A DNA stretch of 64,000 nucleotides, taken from assembly GCA_036702865.1 (NCBI GenBank), contig DATNQD010000042.1, forward strand, positions 186,001 through 250,000, read 5' to 3'. Below are positions 1 through 8,808 of the stretch, piece by piece (the stretch's first letter is position 1; every line of letters begins with the position of its first letter). Made by a program: the position numbers and the translations under genes. The notes under the pieces are model-generated. The model was not told where the DNA came from. It searched no databases and saw nothing but the letters and a program-made list of their open reading frames with translations. The stretch is from Trichocoleus sp. GTDB lineage: Bacteria > Cyanobacteriota > Cyanobacteriia > Elainellales > Elainellaceae.

Positions 1-1021
1 CCGAGGTAAGAATTTTAGAAAGGTGAATAATACTCATCGTTTTATCCTGATAAAATGCCACACCCTGAAGATATTCATCTTTGCTCGAATGAGCGGAAAC
101 AGGAGTCGCCAAAACTTTTGTAGGGTGAACATAAACCACATCAAAGATTTCATCTGCGACAATGCCAGCAGTAATATCATTCAGCCGTACAACAATTGCT
201 TTCTTTCTCAGCTTCTTTTCACTGGCTTTTAGATCAATTAAACTGCTGATATCAATCAGAGTGATGATCTCTCCACGCAGATTAATGTTGCCGATAATAT
301 GTGATGGACAGCAGGGAATTGGCGTAACTTTATGAATATCAGTAAACTCATGAACTGCCTCTAGCCCAAAGCCGAAGCGCTCACCTTCCAACCCCATCAC
401 TGCCATCGGTACTCGTTCGATCGCTTCCTGAACCTCGATCGTTTGGCGTAGATTTTCTGTCCGTTCGCGCAGTAGTGCTTGGGCTTTTTGATCGAGGTGA
501 GCAATGCGGTTTTGATCAACATTAAAGGGGAGATGAGCTAAATTAACTTGCTCACAATCTGCAGGATTTAGGGTTCCCCGGATGCGGTCAATCTCATGAA
601 CAATTCGTTCAGCACTGAGAAGCGAGATAAGCGTTTCTTCACTTTCAATGATTCCATCTACCAGACGAGTTTTCAGAGAATTATCGACTGGCTCTTTAAA
701 CAAATGATTTGAGATTTTTTCAACTTCAACTGACCAAACATCACGCACTTGATTAGCCAGGATGCCGATCGATTGATCTTGCCATTGCACCACAATAATA
801 CTATCGCTCAACGCAAAAGGCGGCAGGCGTAATCCTAACCGTTGATGTAGGTTCAGAATCGGTAAGATTTCATCGCGCCAATAGATTACACCCAGCAGAT
901 CAGCAGAAAATTCTGCAAGTGGCATAATGAGCGGCATTGCAAAAATTGCCTGTACTGCAACTGCATCAATTCCATAACAGGAGTAACCTAACTCAAAAAC
1001 AACATAGGATTTAGATATCAT
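1..1021 (-). CDS. Double-CheW chemotaxis coupling protein (3' end beyond window)
   Basis: Partial gene, open at the left edge after 340 codons. CheW proteins couple chemoreceptors to the histidine kinase CheA at the inner membrane. The translation carries two CheW-like beta domains: the first at residues 1-150 (VVFELGYSCYGIDAVAVQAI, later LGVIYWRDEILPILNL), the second from about 190 on (MAVMGLEGERFGFGLEAVHE, later GNINLRGEIITLIDI). The ATG at 1021 overlaps the TGA of the upstream CheR gene in an ATGA junction, so the two are translationally coupled. CheR-TPR next to CheW proteins recalls Wsp- or Frz-type alternative chemosensory operons; the receptor and CheA would lie to the left. Family assignment is firm, the pathway type is inferred. 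Confidence 0.85.
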   Translation of the reverse strand, partial: MISKSYVVFELGYSCYGIDAVAVQAIFAMPLIMPLAEFSADLLGVIYWRDEILPILNLHQRLGLRLPPFALSDSIIVVQWQDQSIGILANQVRDVWSVEVEKISNHLFKEPVDNSLKTRLVDGIIESEETLISLLSAERIVHEIDRIRGTLNPADCEQVNLAHLPFNVDQNRIAHLDQKAQALLRERTENLRQTIEVQEAIERVPMAVMGLEGERFGFGLEAVHEFTDIHKVTPIPCCPSHIIGNINLRGEIITLIDISSLIDLKASEKKLRKKAIVVRLNDITAGIVADEIFDVVYVHPTKVLATPVSAHSSKDEYLQGVAFYQDKTMSIIHLSKILTS

Positions 1022-2568
1022 GATTTCTGCTCCTGTAAGCTAAGATATTTTGTTAAACGAGCTTGCAATTCGCTAACGATTAAACCCTCATATATAGGTT
1101 CATTAACATTCAAGTTTTGTAGAAACGATAGTGCTGATTGCCAGTTTCTTCTTGCCCGTTCCAGGCTCCCTTCCTGGTAGTATAAAAATCCTAGCTCTGC
1201 GTAAGCATAAGCCGATGTTGGCATTAGATAAATTACCTTTTTTAGTAAAGCTTTTGCACGATCGACTTCGCCCTGTTCTTCAGCGATTTGAGCCATTAAA
1301 TAATAAGGATTAGCGGTAGAGATATCAATTTGAATTGATTGCTCACTATAAAAAACAGCTTGAGTATAATCGCCTAAATTTGCATAAGCTTGGGCAATTA
1401 AATAGTAAGCTAAAGCGTTTTTTGGAGTAGAACTTATAACTGCTCTTGCCTGCTCGATCGCAGCTAGATAAGCCTTTTGTTTTAGCAACTGTCTGATTTC
1501 GGCAAGCTCGTCTTCAACGCCTGGTTGTTTTTCTACTAGAGCAGTCAGAACAGCGGGCTTTTGGGGTAGAGGGACTGACGAAAAGGCAGATAAACAAATA
1601 GCTGGATCAAATGATGGGACTACTGGAATCTTTAAGAATGGCTTTTCCAATCGATTAGATTGATTAGAGCAAGATTCGACAGGCTGAAAATATTGTCTCC
1701 GCTGGTAAATTACTGATTCAGGGAAACTAAGTATTTCAAACTGCTGAAGATTTTGCCCCTGTAATTCAGCATGACCTGTGAGAAGATAGCCGCCTGGAAT
1801 AAGAGCAGAATAGAATTTTTTGATGACTCGATCGATCGCTTCAGGATTAAAGTAAATAAAAACATTACGACAGAGGATTAAATCGAAATTGTGAATATCA
1901 GAATCAGTATGAAAATATTCGTCATAAACGAGATTTTTAGGTTTAAATTTAACCATTGCCTGAATCGGTGCGGCAATCTTCCACTCATGACGATGAGCCT
2001 GAAAATAGCGTTGTTTTAGCTCTACAGGAACCGATCGGAATGACCAGTTGCTGTAGATTCCCTGTCTGGCTCGTTGTAATGCAGTTTGATTAATATCGGT
2101 TCCTAAAATTGAAATATTCCACTGACAGCTATCCGGAATGAGTTCTGTTAACAGAATCGCGAGTGAATGCGCTTCTTCTCCCGTGGAGCAGCCTGCACTC
2201 CATAATCGTAGGGTGAGACGATCGCTGCCTGGAGCATTCATCTTTCTCCGAATAATTTCAGGAAGAATCTGCTCTCTTAACAGTAAAAATTGTCCTTGAT
2301 CTCGAAAAAAATGGCTCTCTGTTATTGTCAGGGAATTAACTAATTCACACCATTCTGGCTGGCAGGGATCATTGGCATGAGAGACAAGCAATTGATAATA
2401 AGCTGCGATTGAAGCGAAACCTAATGCTTTGACTCGCGTTAAGATTTTATGTTCTAAGGGTTCATAGTCTATCGATCGAATATGTACTCCGATCGTGTTG
2501 CTGATTAATTCAATAACTGAAGAAACCGGAAAATCCTTCATAAGTGATGCAATTGAGAAGGAAAACAT
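1018..2568 (-). CDS. CheR-type protein-glutamate methyltransferase with C-terminal TPR
   Basis: Transfers methyl groups from S-adenosylmethionine to glutamates of chemoreceptors. The 516-residue product has the CheR N-terminal helical region (TITESHFFRD at about 81-90), the SAM-binding motif LWSAGCSTGEE at 122-132, and LCRNVFIYF at about 232-240. A linker with low conservation leads to TPR repeats at about 360-480 (LAAIEQARAVISSTPKNALA; DYTQAVFYSEQSIQIDISTA), which the classical 280-residue CheR lacks; WspC-like proteins have this extension. Translation is coupled to the downstream double-CheW gene by a 4-nt ATGA overlap. The start could also be the internal ATG of MKDFPVSS, 30 nt further in. 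Confidence 0.88.
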   Translation of the reverse strand: MFSFSIASLMKDFPVSSVIELISNTIGVHIRSIDYEPLEHKILTRVKALGFASIAAYYQLLVSHANDPCQPEWCELVNSLTITESHFFRDQGQFLLLREQILPEIIRRKMNAPGSDRLTLRLWSAGCSTGEEAHSLAILLTELIPDSCQWNISILGTDINQTALQRARQGIYSNWSFRSVPVELKQRYFQAHRHEWKIAAPIQAMVKFKPKNLVYDEYFHTDSDIHNFDLILCRNVFIYFNPEAIDRVIKKFYSALIPGGYLLTGHAELQGQNLQQFEILSFPESVIYQRRQYFQPVESCSNQSNRLEKPFLKIPVVPSFDPAICLSAFSSVPLPQKPAVLTALVEKQPGVEDELAEIRQLLKQKAYLAAIEQARAVISSTPKNALAYYLIAQAYANLGDYTQAVFYSEQSIQIDISTANPYYLMAQIAEEQGEVDRAKALLKKVIYLMPTSAYAYAELGFLYYQEGSLERARRNWQSALSFLQNLNVNEPIYEGLIVSELQARLTKYLSLQEQKS

Positions 2569-2677
2569 CTTCTTCTACGGCTAGTTTTCCCGCCTCAGAT
2601 TGCAAACTCAATTCCCACAATATATTTCAGTATTTGTTAATGAAACGTTACAAGTGTTTTGACGATTCAGGCAATCT

Positions 2678-3217
2678 CTAAGCAGGTATGAATATAGGTT
2701 TAATATCAACAGATTGAATCAGATGAGGTACTGCTTCCAGGTGACGATCGACTGCCTTATTCTCATCCACATGAAGTTGATTTTGGTAAAACTGTTGTCG
2801 TGCCATCAGGACAGTTTTAGGTAATACCCCGGCTAACTGACTAATTAATTCATCTGGAATTGCTAATGCTTCTTCAGGATGGAGCCAGAGAGACAGTTGC
2901 CGAATCATTAAATAAGCACGCTGCATTGGTGCAAGTAGATAGGTGATCTTTTGCTGCTTCTTCATGTAGTCCAGTCGTTTTTGGTAGGCCTGCTGTCGCT
3001 CTGGGCAAGTCAGGGGAACCTGAAACCCAACATCACCGATCGTATAAATAGAAACGCATTTAATATCAAAACTTCCGCCCACTGCCGCCCCAACGCCAAT
3101 GAATTGTGCATAGTGAGGCAGTTGTAAAATGAGCCCGGCGCGATCGTTTGATTCTAAACAAAGGAGTTGACCACTTTCAAAAAATTGCAGCGGTAAGAAA
3201 GAGCAGATATGATTCAT
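2678..3217 (-). CDS. Small CRP/FNR-like protein, possible transcription regulator
   Basis: 179 residues, ATG start. Not recognised with certainty. The N-terminal half looks beta-rich (LLCLESNDRAGLILQLPHYA, FIGVGAAVGG), like a degenerate cNMP-binding barrel. The C-terminal part contains RAYLMIRQLSLWLHPEEAL followed by IPDELISQLAGVLPKTVLMA, a spacing that resembles the helix-turn-helix of CRP-family regulators (lP..LA.llGv...tV). This reading is inference; no cyclic-nucleotide phosphate-binding cassette can be seen. It lies 110 nt upstream of the CheR gene on the same strand and may belong to the same transcription unit. Confidence 0.6.
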   Translation of the reverse strand: MNHICSFLPLQFFESGQLLCLESNDRAGLILQLPHYAQFIGVGAAVGGSFDIKCVSIYTIGDVGFQVPLTCPERQQAYQKRLDYMKKQQKITYLLAPMQRAYLMIRQLSLWLHPEEALAIPDELISQLAGVLPKTVLMARQQFYQNQLHVDENKAVDRHLEAVPHLIQSVDIKPIFIPA

Positions 3218-3458
3218 GATGCCCCTGCAATCAGCTATCTCAAGTTACTGAACAGATAGTGATTGTTGTACCTTGATTATGCGTTGCAACGCCAGTCGAT
3301 CTGCTGAGCCAAATTACAGAATCGCTGCCTTGCGAAATTCGATAGAATCCGCGAATTCTCGTAATGCTTGCTAATAATTCTAAATATTAGCGGCAACGTT
3401 TTAATGCTGGGTGTACGGTATTAGAACAAAGCCCTACTGTTACATTACGAGAGCCAGG

Positions 3459-4031
3459 ATGACCCCTCAAGAAATTACCAACGTGCTCACTGCCATGTTT
3501 AGCAACGCGGTGCAAGCCAACGCCCCTGATGCATGGCAAGTCGAAACAAACGGATTGCGCCTGCTGGTGCTGCTGTCTGAAGATCAGTCCTGGCTTCGAT
3601 CGCTCGTCACCATTGCCCCTGCCGTCGAGGCAGAACCCTTCCTACCCCAACTCCTTGAAGCCAACTTTGACGAAACTCAAGAAACCCGATATGCCCTGTT
3701 TCAGGGGCTCCTCTGGGGCGTTTTTCAGCATAACTGCGAAAGCTTGACTGCCGCAGACTTCCAAACGGCGCTCGTCCGACTCATTTCTCTCCAGCAGAAA
3801 GGGCTATCTGATAGCTTCAGCCGCCTTGCCGAGGCGCAAATTCGGCAAATTATCCGTGCTGCTAAACAACAGGGACAATCGCTGGAAGCAACCATGCAGA
3901 CCCTCGACAGACTTTACGAAGAAGGAGTCATGGGCGACCTTGACCAAAGCAGCAGTTCCAGAAATGACGTTTTAGGCGCATGGCGATATCAGTTGGAGCG
4001 GCTATGGCAGCAGGAGGAGAGCGAGGGATAA
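3459..4031 (+). CDS. Hypothetical protein of 190 residues
   Basis: A soluble, helix-rich protein with no signal peptide or membrane segment. The open frame extends back to a GTG at 3411, but the ATG at 3459 is preferred because a purine-rich GAGCCAGG precedes it closely and the extra 16 residues (MYGIRTKPYCYITRAR) look non-coding. It starts MTPQEITNVLTAMFSNAVQA and contains LRLLVLLSEDQSWLRSLVTI and a helical C-terminal half with many Gln and Leu residues. Codon use matches the neighbours. It converges on bioA with only 12 nt between stops. No function is assigned. Confidence 0.75.
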   Translation: MTPQEITNVLTAMFSNAVQANAPDAWQVETNGLRLLVLLSEDQSWLRSLVTIAPAVEAEPFLPQLLEANFDETQETRYALFQGLLWGVFQHNCESLTAADFQTALVRLISLQQKGLSDSFSRLAEAQIRQIIRAAKQQGQSLEATMQTLDRLYEEGVMGDLDQSSSSRNDVLGAWRYQLERLWQQEESEG

Positions 4032-4043
4032 GGCATGCAACGC

Positions 4044-5324
4044 TTACCCGATCTCAAGGAGGATGCCTTGAATTTGCTGATAGACAAAGGCTAATTCTGC
4101 ATCAGTAATGCAGTAAGGCGGCATCAAATACAAAACATTGCCCAACGGACGCAGCAATAAACCTCGCCCGATCGCTCGTTTTCGTACTTCTGTAGCAATT
4201 TGATTCAGATACCCAGTTTGCTCAGAGGTAACAATATCCATTGCGGCGATCGTACCCGTAACTCGCAGTTTTTCAACGGAAGGATGTCCCTGCAATTGCT
4301 CTAATTGCTGTCGATGAACTGTCTCAATTTGCTGAAGTGCAGTCTCGTTTTCTTGTAACAGTTCAAAAGAAGCAATTGCCGCTGCACAACTGATCGGATT
4401 TGCAGTATAGCTATGACCGTGGTAGAAGGTTTTGGTCGGATCATCACTATAGAAAGCGTCGTAAATTGGTTTAGAACAAACTGTTACTGAAAGCGGCAAA
4501 AAACCACCCGTAATCCCTTTAGAGAGACAGATAACATCCGGCTGAACCTGTGCCTTACGGCAAGCAAACCAGTCGCCAGTTCGACCAAAACCCGTCATAA
4601 TTTCATCAAAGATTAGCAGAGTATTTGATGCTTGAGCAAGCTGCGCTAACTGCTGTAAAAACTCTGGTCTGCACATTCGCATACCGCCAGCACCCTGCAC
4701 CAGTGGCTCAATTAGAATTCCAGCGTATCGATCGGGAAACTGCTGCAACTTTTGTTGAATCTGCTCCAGCACTTTCTCTTCTTTTTTGCTCGCCTGCTCG
4801 TCCCCTAAATAGGTCTCAGGATAGGGAACAAACTCAACTTGAAACAGCAAATCGGCAAAAGGTTTAGTGAAGATCGATCGCTCTCCGACCGCCATTGCTC
4901 CAAAAGTATCACCATGATAAGCACCTTCAAATGCAAGAAAGGTCGATCGCTTTTGCTGCTGATTCACCCAATATTGATATGCCATTTTTAAGGCAACTTC
5001 GATCGCAGTTGAGCCATTATCTGAGAAGAAGACGCGATCGAGATTCTGAGGTAGCTTACTCACCAGTTTTTCAGCAATCTGCTCTGCTGGATCATGGGTA
5101 AATCCGGCAAAAATTACCTGCTCTAGCTGCTTTGCTTGTTGATAGATAGCTTCAGCAATTTTAGGGTGAGCATGACCATGTAAATTAACCCACCAGCTAG
5201 AGATGCAATCAATCAGCCGTTGACCATTTTCAAGCTCCAACCAAATCCCTTGACCTGATTTCACCTTCAGCGGATCGGGAGCCGTCTTTGCCTGGGTGAA
5301 TGGATACCAAATGTGAGGATGCAT
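4044..5324 (-). CDS. bioA: Adenosylmethionine-8-amino-7-oxononanoate aminotransferase
   Basis: PLP-dependent class III aminotransferase of biotin synthesis: converts 8-amino-7-oxononanoate (KAPA) to 7,8-diaminopelargonate, usually with SAM as amino donor. The 426 residues match the family length. Visible are the N-terminal WYPFTQ, SSWWVNLHGHAHP at about 42-54, the PLP phosphate-binding SDNGSTAIEVALKMAYQYW, FEGAYHGDTFGAM, LIFDEIMTGFGRTG with the PLP aspartate, and the Schiff-base lysine in CLSKGITGG (Lys269). It is the last gene of the bio operon, 41 nt after bioD. Some cyanobacteria use the suicide enzyme BioU for this step; here BioA is present. Confidence 0.95.
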   Translation of the reverse strand: MHPHIWYPFTQAKTAPDPLKVKSGQGIWLELENGQRLIDCISSWWVNLHGHAHPKIAEAIYQQAKQLEQVIFAGFTHDPAEQIAEKLVSKLPQNLDRVFFSDNGSTAIEVALKMAYQYWVNQQQKRSTFLAFEGAYHGDTFGAMAVGERSIFTKPFADLLFQVEFVPYPETYLGDEQASKKEEKVLEQIQQKLQQFPDRYAGILIEPLVQGAGGMRMCRPEFLQQLAQLAQASNTLLIFDEIMTGFGRTGDWFACRKAQVQPDVICLSKGITGGFLPLSVTVCSKPIYDAFYSDDPTKTFYHGHSYTANPISCAAAIASFELLQENETALQQIETVHRQQLEQLQGHPSVEKLRVTGTIAAMDIVTSEQTGYLNQIATEVRKRAIGRGLLLRPLGNVLYLMPPYCITDAELAFVYQQIQGILLEIG

Positions 5325-5365
5325 ATTAGTTTAAAGATAGGTGGATCTTACTGACAATCTTGCTG

Positions 5366-5995
5366 CTACATCGAGTGAAAAGCTTGCTTTAATGAAGCAG
5401 GATTAATTGTCTCTAATCGATTCAGTTCACCAATAATAGTTACCTGACCATAATTAGCAATTGCCGATCGATTACTAGCATTCAATTCACCATTAATAAT
5501 GACACCCAAGATTGGAATATTTTGTCGTCTTAGCTGGGCGATCGAGAGCAATGTGTGATTGATTGTTCCCAAAGTACTACGAGCGACTAGGCAAACAGGC
5601 AACTGTAAATACTGGATTAAATCGATCACGTAATGACGATCGTTAATTGGAACTAACAGCCCACCTGCTCCTTCAACAATCAAATGCTGGTTCTTAATGG
5701 AACTGGGTAATTCAAAATCAGAGAGATGAATTTTTACACCATCGATCGCTGCCGAAGCATGGGGAGAAAGTGGCTCTGTCAGACGATAGCGCTCTGGCAA
5801 GAAATGGGTTTGATCGAGTCCAGTAACTTGTTGAACATACTCTGTGTCTGTAATGGTATCTAACCCTGATTGAATCGGTTTCCAATAAGTTGCATTTAGC
5901 CCTAGGGTTAGCATTGCCGAAACGACAGTTTTACCAACATTTGTATCAGTTCCGGTAATGAAAAAACGTTCTGGAAATTGAAAAGAGGACAACAT
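5366..5995 (-). CDS. bioD: Dethiobiotin synthetase
   Basis: ATP-dependent carboxylation of 7,8-diaminopelargonate, closing the ureido ring to give dethiobiotin. 209 residues. The P-loop GTDTNVGKT lies at residues 15-23, followed by the substrate-binding WKPIQSG and the conserved VEGAGGLLVPI at about 108-118. It follows bioC with 5 nt between genes, showing an operon, and precedes bioA. The C-terminal tail has one Cys-free nucleotide-binding region typical of the family (ILGVIING). Confidence 0.95.
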   Translation of the reverse strand: MLSSFQFPERFFITGTDTNVGKTVVSAMLTLGLNATYWKPIQSGLDTITDTEYVQQVTGLDQTHFLPERYRLTEPLSPHASAAIDGVKIHLSDFELPSSIKNQHLIVEGAGGLLVPINDRHYVIDLIQYLQLPVCLVARSTLGTINHTLLSIAQLRRQNIPILGVIINGELNASNRSAIANYGQVTIIGELNRLETINPASLKQAFHSM

Positions 5996-6000
5996 AACTT

Positions 6001-6807
6001 TTAGTGATTGTGCTGAATTAACCAGAAAGCAATGTGATGATGAACTTGAATCTTACCTGTAGATTGTTGGTTCCAGGTTTGAACAAGTTGCTTCATCTGC
6101 TGTACAGAAAGTTGTTTTGCGCCAGTGCTATAACCTGCCCCGATCGCCTTTAATTCTCGAAAAAATTCGGTGGCATTGTCATGAGTTGTATAAAAACTAA
6201 TTTCATCTGCAATCACCTGTAGCTTTTGACCGATGAGCTTTTGCTTTAAAGCCTCAGGATCAGGCAAGGGATTTGCAGTAAACGGAAGATGAAGAAATTG
6301 GCAGATATTTCGCCACTCTGAAAAGCTATGACAGGTTGGGAAGGAGAGCAATATCTGACCTCCAGGTTGAAGCTGCTTCACTAATTTGAGAATGCTTGCT
6401 TCTGGATACTTAAACCACTGCAAGACAAAACCTCCAATAATCAAAGCATATTTTTGAGCAGCATGATTAAGTGCTTCGCCATCCAGTTGATAGAAGGAAA
6501 CGAAAGGTTTTCGCTCTGGCAAAATCTCTAAATGATTGCAGCAAAATTGCAGCATTTTTAAAGAAAGATCGGTAACCTCGATTGAACGATCGGGAAAGTG
6601 TTGCACCAGTTCTTGAGTGATAAAACCTGTCCCGCAACCGATTTCTAAGATATTACCTTCAATTGGAAGATCGGCAGATTGAGCAAGAGAAACGAGCCGT
6701 TTGGCACTCTGTTTTTGTACGGTAGCAAAGGCATGATAAGCCGATGATGCTCGCCCAAATCGATTGGCAATTGTTTGCTTATAGTCATCTAATGAGTTTG
6801 AGATCAT
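6001..6807 (-). CDS. bioC: Malonyl-ACP O-methyltransferase
   Basis: SAM-dependent enzyme that methylates the free carboxyl of malonyl-ACP so that fatty acid synthase can build the pimelate moiety of biotin. The frame is open to 6849, but the ATG at 6807 (MISNSLDDYKQTIANRF) is chosen because it overlaps the TGA of the upstream esterase gene as ATGA; this gives 268 residues. The N-terminus IANRFGRASSAYHAFATVQK is the typical BioC signature, and the SAM-binding motif LEIGCGTGFIT lies at about 54-64. The order esterase-bioC agrees with their roles: BioC adds the methyl that the esterase removes. Confidence 0.92.
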   Translation of the reverse strand: MISNSLDDYKQTIANRFGRASSAYHAFATVQKQSAKRLVSLAQSADLPIEGNILEIGCGTGFITQELVQHFPDRSIEVTDLSLKMLQFCCNHLEILPERKPFVSFYQLDGEALNHAAQKYALIIGGFVLQWFKYPEASILKLVKQLQPGGQILLSFPTCHSFSEWRNICQFLHLPFTANPLPDPEALKQKLIGQKLQVIADEISFYTTHDNATEFFRELKAIGAGYSTGAKQLSVQQMKQLVQTWNQQSTGKIQVHHHIAFWLIQHNH

Positions 6808-7517
6808 GCTATCAATGCCTGAAAAATTGAACTGACGAACGACCAGCATTCTTGTAGATGAGTAAACGGTAAAGCGTGACCTGCCTGAATTACCTCATAG
6901 TATTGGCTGTTCGTTGGAAAAGCTGCCCAAATGTCTTGTCCTTTTATAGGCGAGACAATTCGATCGCTAGAACCATGAAAAACAACTTTTTTGGGAATGC
7001 TTTCTAGCACATCTACAGGTAAGATTGCCTGGTTTAATTGATGCAGATCAGCCAGCAATAAACTTGAACACTGAACTGTAGAAGCAGGATAATTAGTCGT
7101 GGGATAGTAACACTTACGCCGAAAATTATCGAGAACAAGTTGCGGATTTTGCTCAAGCTGCTCAATCATCTGCTGTACGATCGCCTGAGAACGTTTTCTG
7201 GCAGGATTAGAAGCAGGATGAAATTCAAGAAAGCTGCTAAAAATAATGCATACATCAGCTAACTTTAATTGAGCGATCGGGCAAAGATGCAGCCCATAGG
7301 AATGAACTAAAATGATTTTTTTAGATTCTAATTCCTTGAATTCGGGTTGAATGGCTTGCCCAAAATAGCCGCGATCGAAGGTCTGAAAATTACAGCCGAT
7401 TTGCTCAAAGATCAGCTTCCAGGCTTCCCAGCAAGATCGATCGAAGCCCCAGCCGTGATAGGCAATTACTTCAATAGCCATAGAAGAAAAAGAATTAGTC
7501 AGAGCCTTAGAGGACAT
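6804..7517 (-). CDS. Pimeloyl-ACP methyl ester esterase, alpha/beta-hydrolase type
   Basis: Probably removes the methyl group from pimeloyl-ACP methyl ester, ending the BioC-started pathway. 237 residues with an alpha/beta-hydrolase layout: oxyanion region AYHGWGFDRSCWE, nucleophile elbow ILVHSYGLH (Ser near residue 74), acid in GSSDRIVSP and histidine in QAGHALPF, so a full catalytic triad is visible. Functional call rests on position between bioF and bioC plus the fold; it may be the BioG or BioK class rather than BioH. The ATG of MAIEVIAYHG (7481) is an alternative start. It overlaps bioC by 4 nt and lies 9 nt after bioF. Confidence 0.8.
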   Translation of the reverse strand: MSSKALTNSFSSMAIEVIAYHGWGFDRSCWEAWKLIFEQIGCNFQTFDRGYFGQAIQPEFKELESKKIILVHSYGLHLCPIAQLKLADVCIIFSSFLEFHPASNPARKRSQAIVQQMIEQLEQNPQLVLDNFRRKCYYPTTNYPASTVQCSSLLLADLHQLNQAILPVDVLESIPKKVVFHGSSDRIVSPIKGQDIWAAFPTNSQYYEVIQAGHALPFTHLQECWSFVSSIFQALIA

Positions 7518-7526
7518 GAAACACAG

Positions 7527-8687
7527 CTATAGCTTCCAAGTTCGAATCGCTTGAATTAAGGTTTCTAAATGTGCAGAGTGGTGTTGACTGGAGAGCGCAA
7601 AGCGAAGTCGGGCTGTCCCGCTAGGAACGGTCGGTGGACGGATTGCAGTTGCTAAAATTCCTTGTTTTTCTAACCAAACTGCAAGGTCTAATGTTTGTGC
7701 TTCTTCCCCCAAAATCATGGGGACAATCTGCGAATCAGAAGCGGCTGTATTGTAACCCAATTGATGAAGGTGATAACGCAGATGTTTGGCTGAATACGTC
7801 AAATTCTCGCGTTCTAATTCCAACTTGGGCATAAGGTCTAAAGCAGCCTCGATCGCTCCAATAACCGCAGGCGGCAAAGCAGTGGTATAGATTAAACCAG
7901 GGCAAAAATTAATCAAGTAATCTCGGACTTTCTGTGAGCAGACAACGAACGCGCCAAACGCCCCAAATGCTTTTCCAAAGGTGCCAACGACAAGATCAAT
8001 TTCGGGCTGAAATGCAGCTAATCCCATGCCATTTTTTCCGAGCACACCCAATGCATGAGCATCGTCTAAATAGAGAATGGCATTGTATTGATTTGCTAAT
8101 TGAATCAGTGCCTTAATATCGCTCCGATCGCCATCCATGCTAAACACGGTTTCACTTACAATCATGACGCGATCGAACTGAGACGATAGCTTTTTGAGCA
8201 ATGCTTCTAGACGAGTTAAATCTTGATGAGCATAGCGATGAAACTTAGCACCGCTCGCAACAATGCCCTGAATTAAGCTGTTGTGAATGAGCCGATCGCA
8301 TAACACCAATGATTGGCGATCGAGGATAGTGCTAAGGATAGTCAAATTTGCCTGAAACCCTGAGTTAAACAACAAAGCGGCTTCCCGTCCACAGGCAATT
8401 GCTAACTTTGCTTCAAGCTGATGATGAATCTCGTAGGTTCCTGTTACGAGTCGAGAAGCGGTTGCTCCAGTGCCATAGTCTTGAGTGTACCGTTGCGCTG
8501 CTTCAATCAATGCTGGATGCTTGGACAATCCGAGGTAATCATTAGCGCTAAAGTTCAGCAAGCGCTGTCCGGCTTTACGAACATACACTGCATCTTCCGG
8601 AACGAGGGGATTGAGCGATCGGAGCCGCTGTTGCTGTACTCGTTCCGCCAAGGCGCGATCAATAAATGTGAACTTAGAATGCGTCAT
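7527..8687 (-). CDS. bioF: 8-amino-7-oxononanoate synthase
   Basis: PLP enzyme that condenses pimeloyl-ACP with L-alanine to form KAPA; first gene of the bio operon. The frame opens at a TTG at 8741, but that start would lie directly against the terminator hairpin of the preceding gene. The ATG at 8687 (MTHSKFTFIDRALAERV) gives 386 residues, near the 384 of E. coli BioF. Motifs: FSANDYLGLSKHPAL, GTGATASRLVTGTYEIHHQLE, YLDDAHALGVLG, and the PLP lysine in GTFGKAFGAFG. ATGs at 8702 and 8699 (MMDHG) are also possible. No BirA-type operator was recognised upstream. Confidence 0.93.
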   Translation of the reverse strand: MTHSKFTFIDRALAERVQQQRLRSLNPLVPEDAVYVRKAGQRLLNFSANDYLGLSKHPALIEAAQRYTQDYGTGATASRLVTGTYEIHHQLEAKLAIACGREAALLFNSGFQANLTILSTILDRQSLVLCDRLIHNSLIQGIVASGAKFHRYAHQDLTRLEALLKKLSSQFDRVMIVSETVFSMDGDRSDIKALIQLANQYNAILYLDDAHALGVLGKNGMGLAAFQPEIDLVVGTFGKAFGAFGAFVVCSQKVRDYLINFCPGLIYTTALPPAVIGAIEAALDLMPKLELERENLTYSAKHLRYHLHQLGYNTAASDSQIVPMILGEEAQTLDLAVWLEKQGILATAIRPPTVPSGTARLRFALSSQHHSAHLETLIQAIRTWKL

Positions 8688-8745
8688 ACCGTGATCCATC
8701 ATAGAGGCTTGCGGCAGCGGAATAACGCCATTCCAGTACAATTCA

Positions 8746-8772
8746 ACAAAAAAAAGGGCGAACCGATCGCCC
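8746..8772 (-). terminator. Rho-independent terminator after the repeat-protein gene
   Basis: On the minus strand a perfect 6-bp stem GGGCGA/TCGCCC (8756-8761 with 8767-8772) with a 5-nt loop is followed by eight T residues. It lies 36 nt after the stop of the 97-residue repeat protein and just before bioF, so it separates the small gene from the bio operon, which then needs its own promoter or read-through. Confidence 0.85.
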
Positions 8773-8808
8773 CTAAGGATGTTCTGAGACTGAGACTTGA
8801 AAATAAAT

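Noticed and set aside
7536-7552. TTCGAATC-like stretch suggesting a tRNA T-arm
   Set aside because: Lies inside bioF coding sequence and no cloverleaf can be formed around it.
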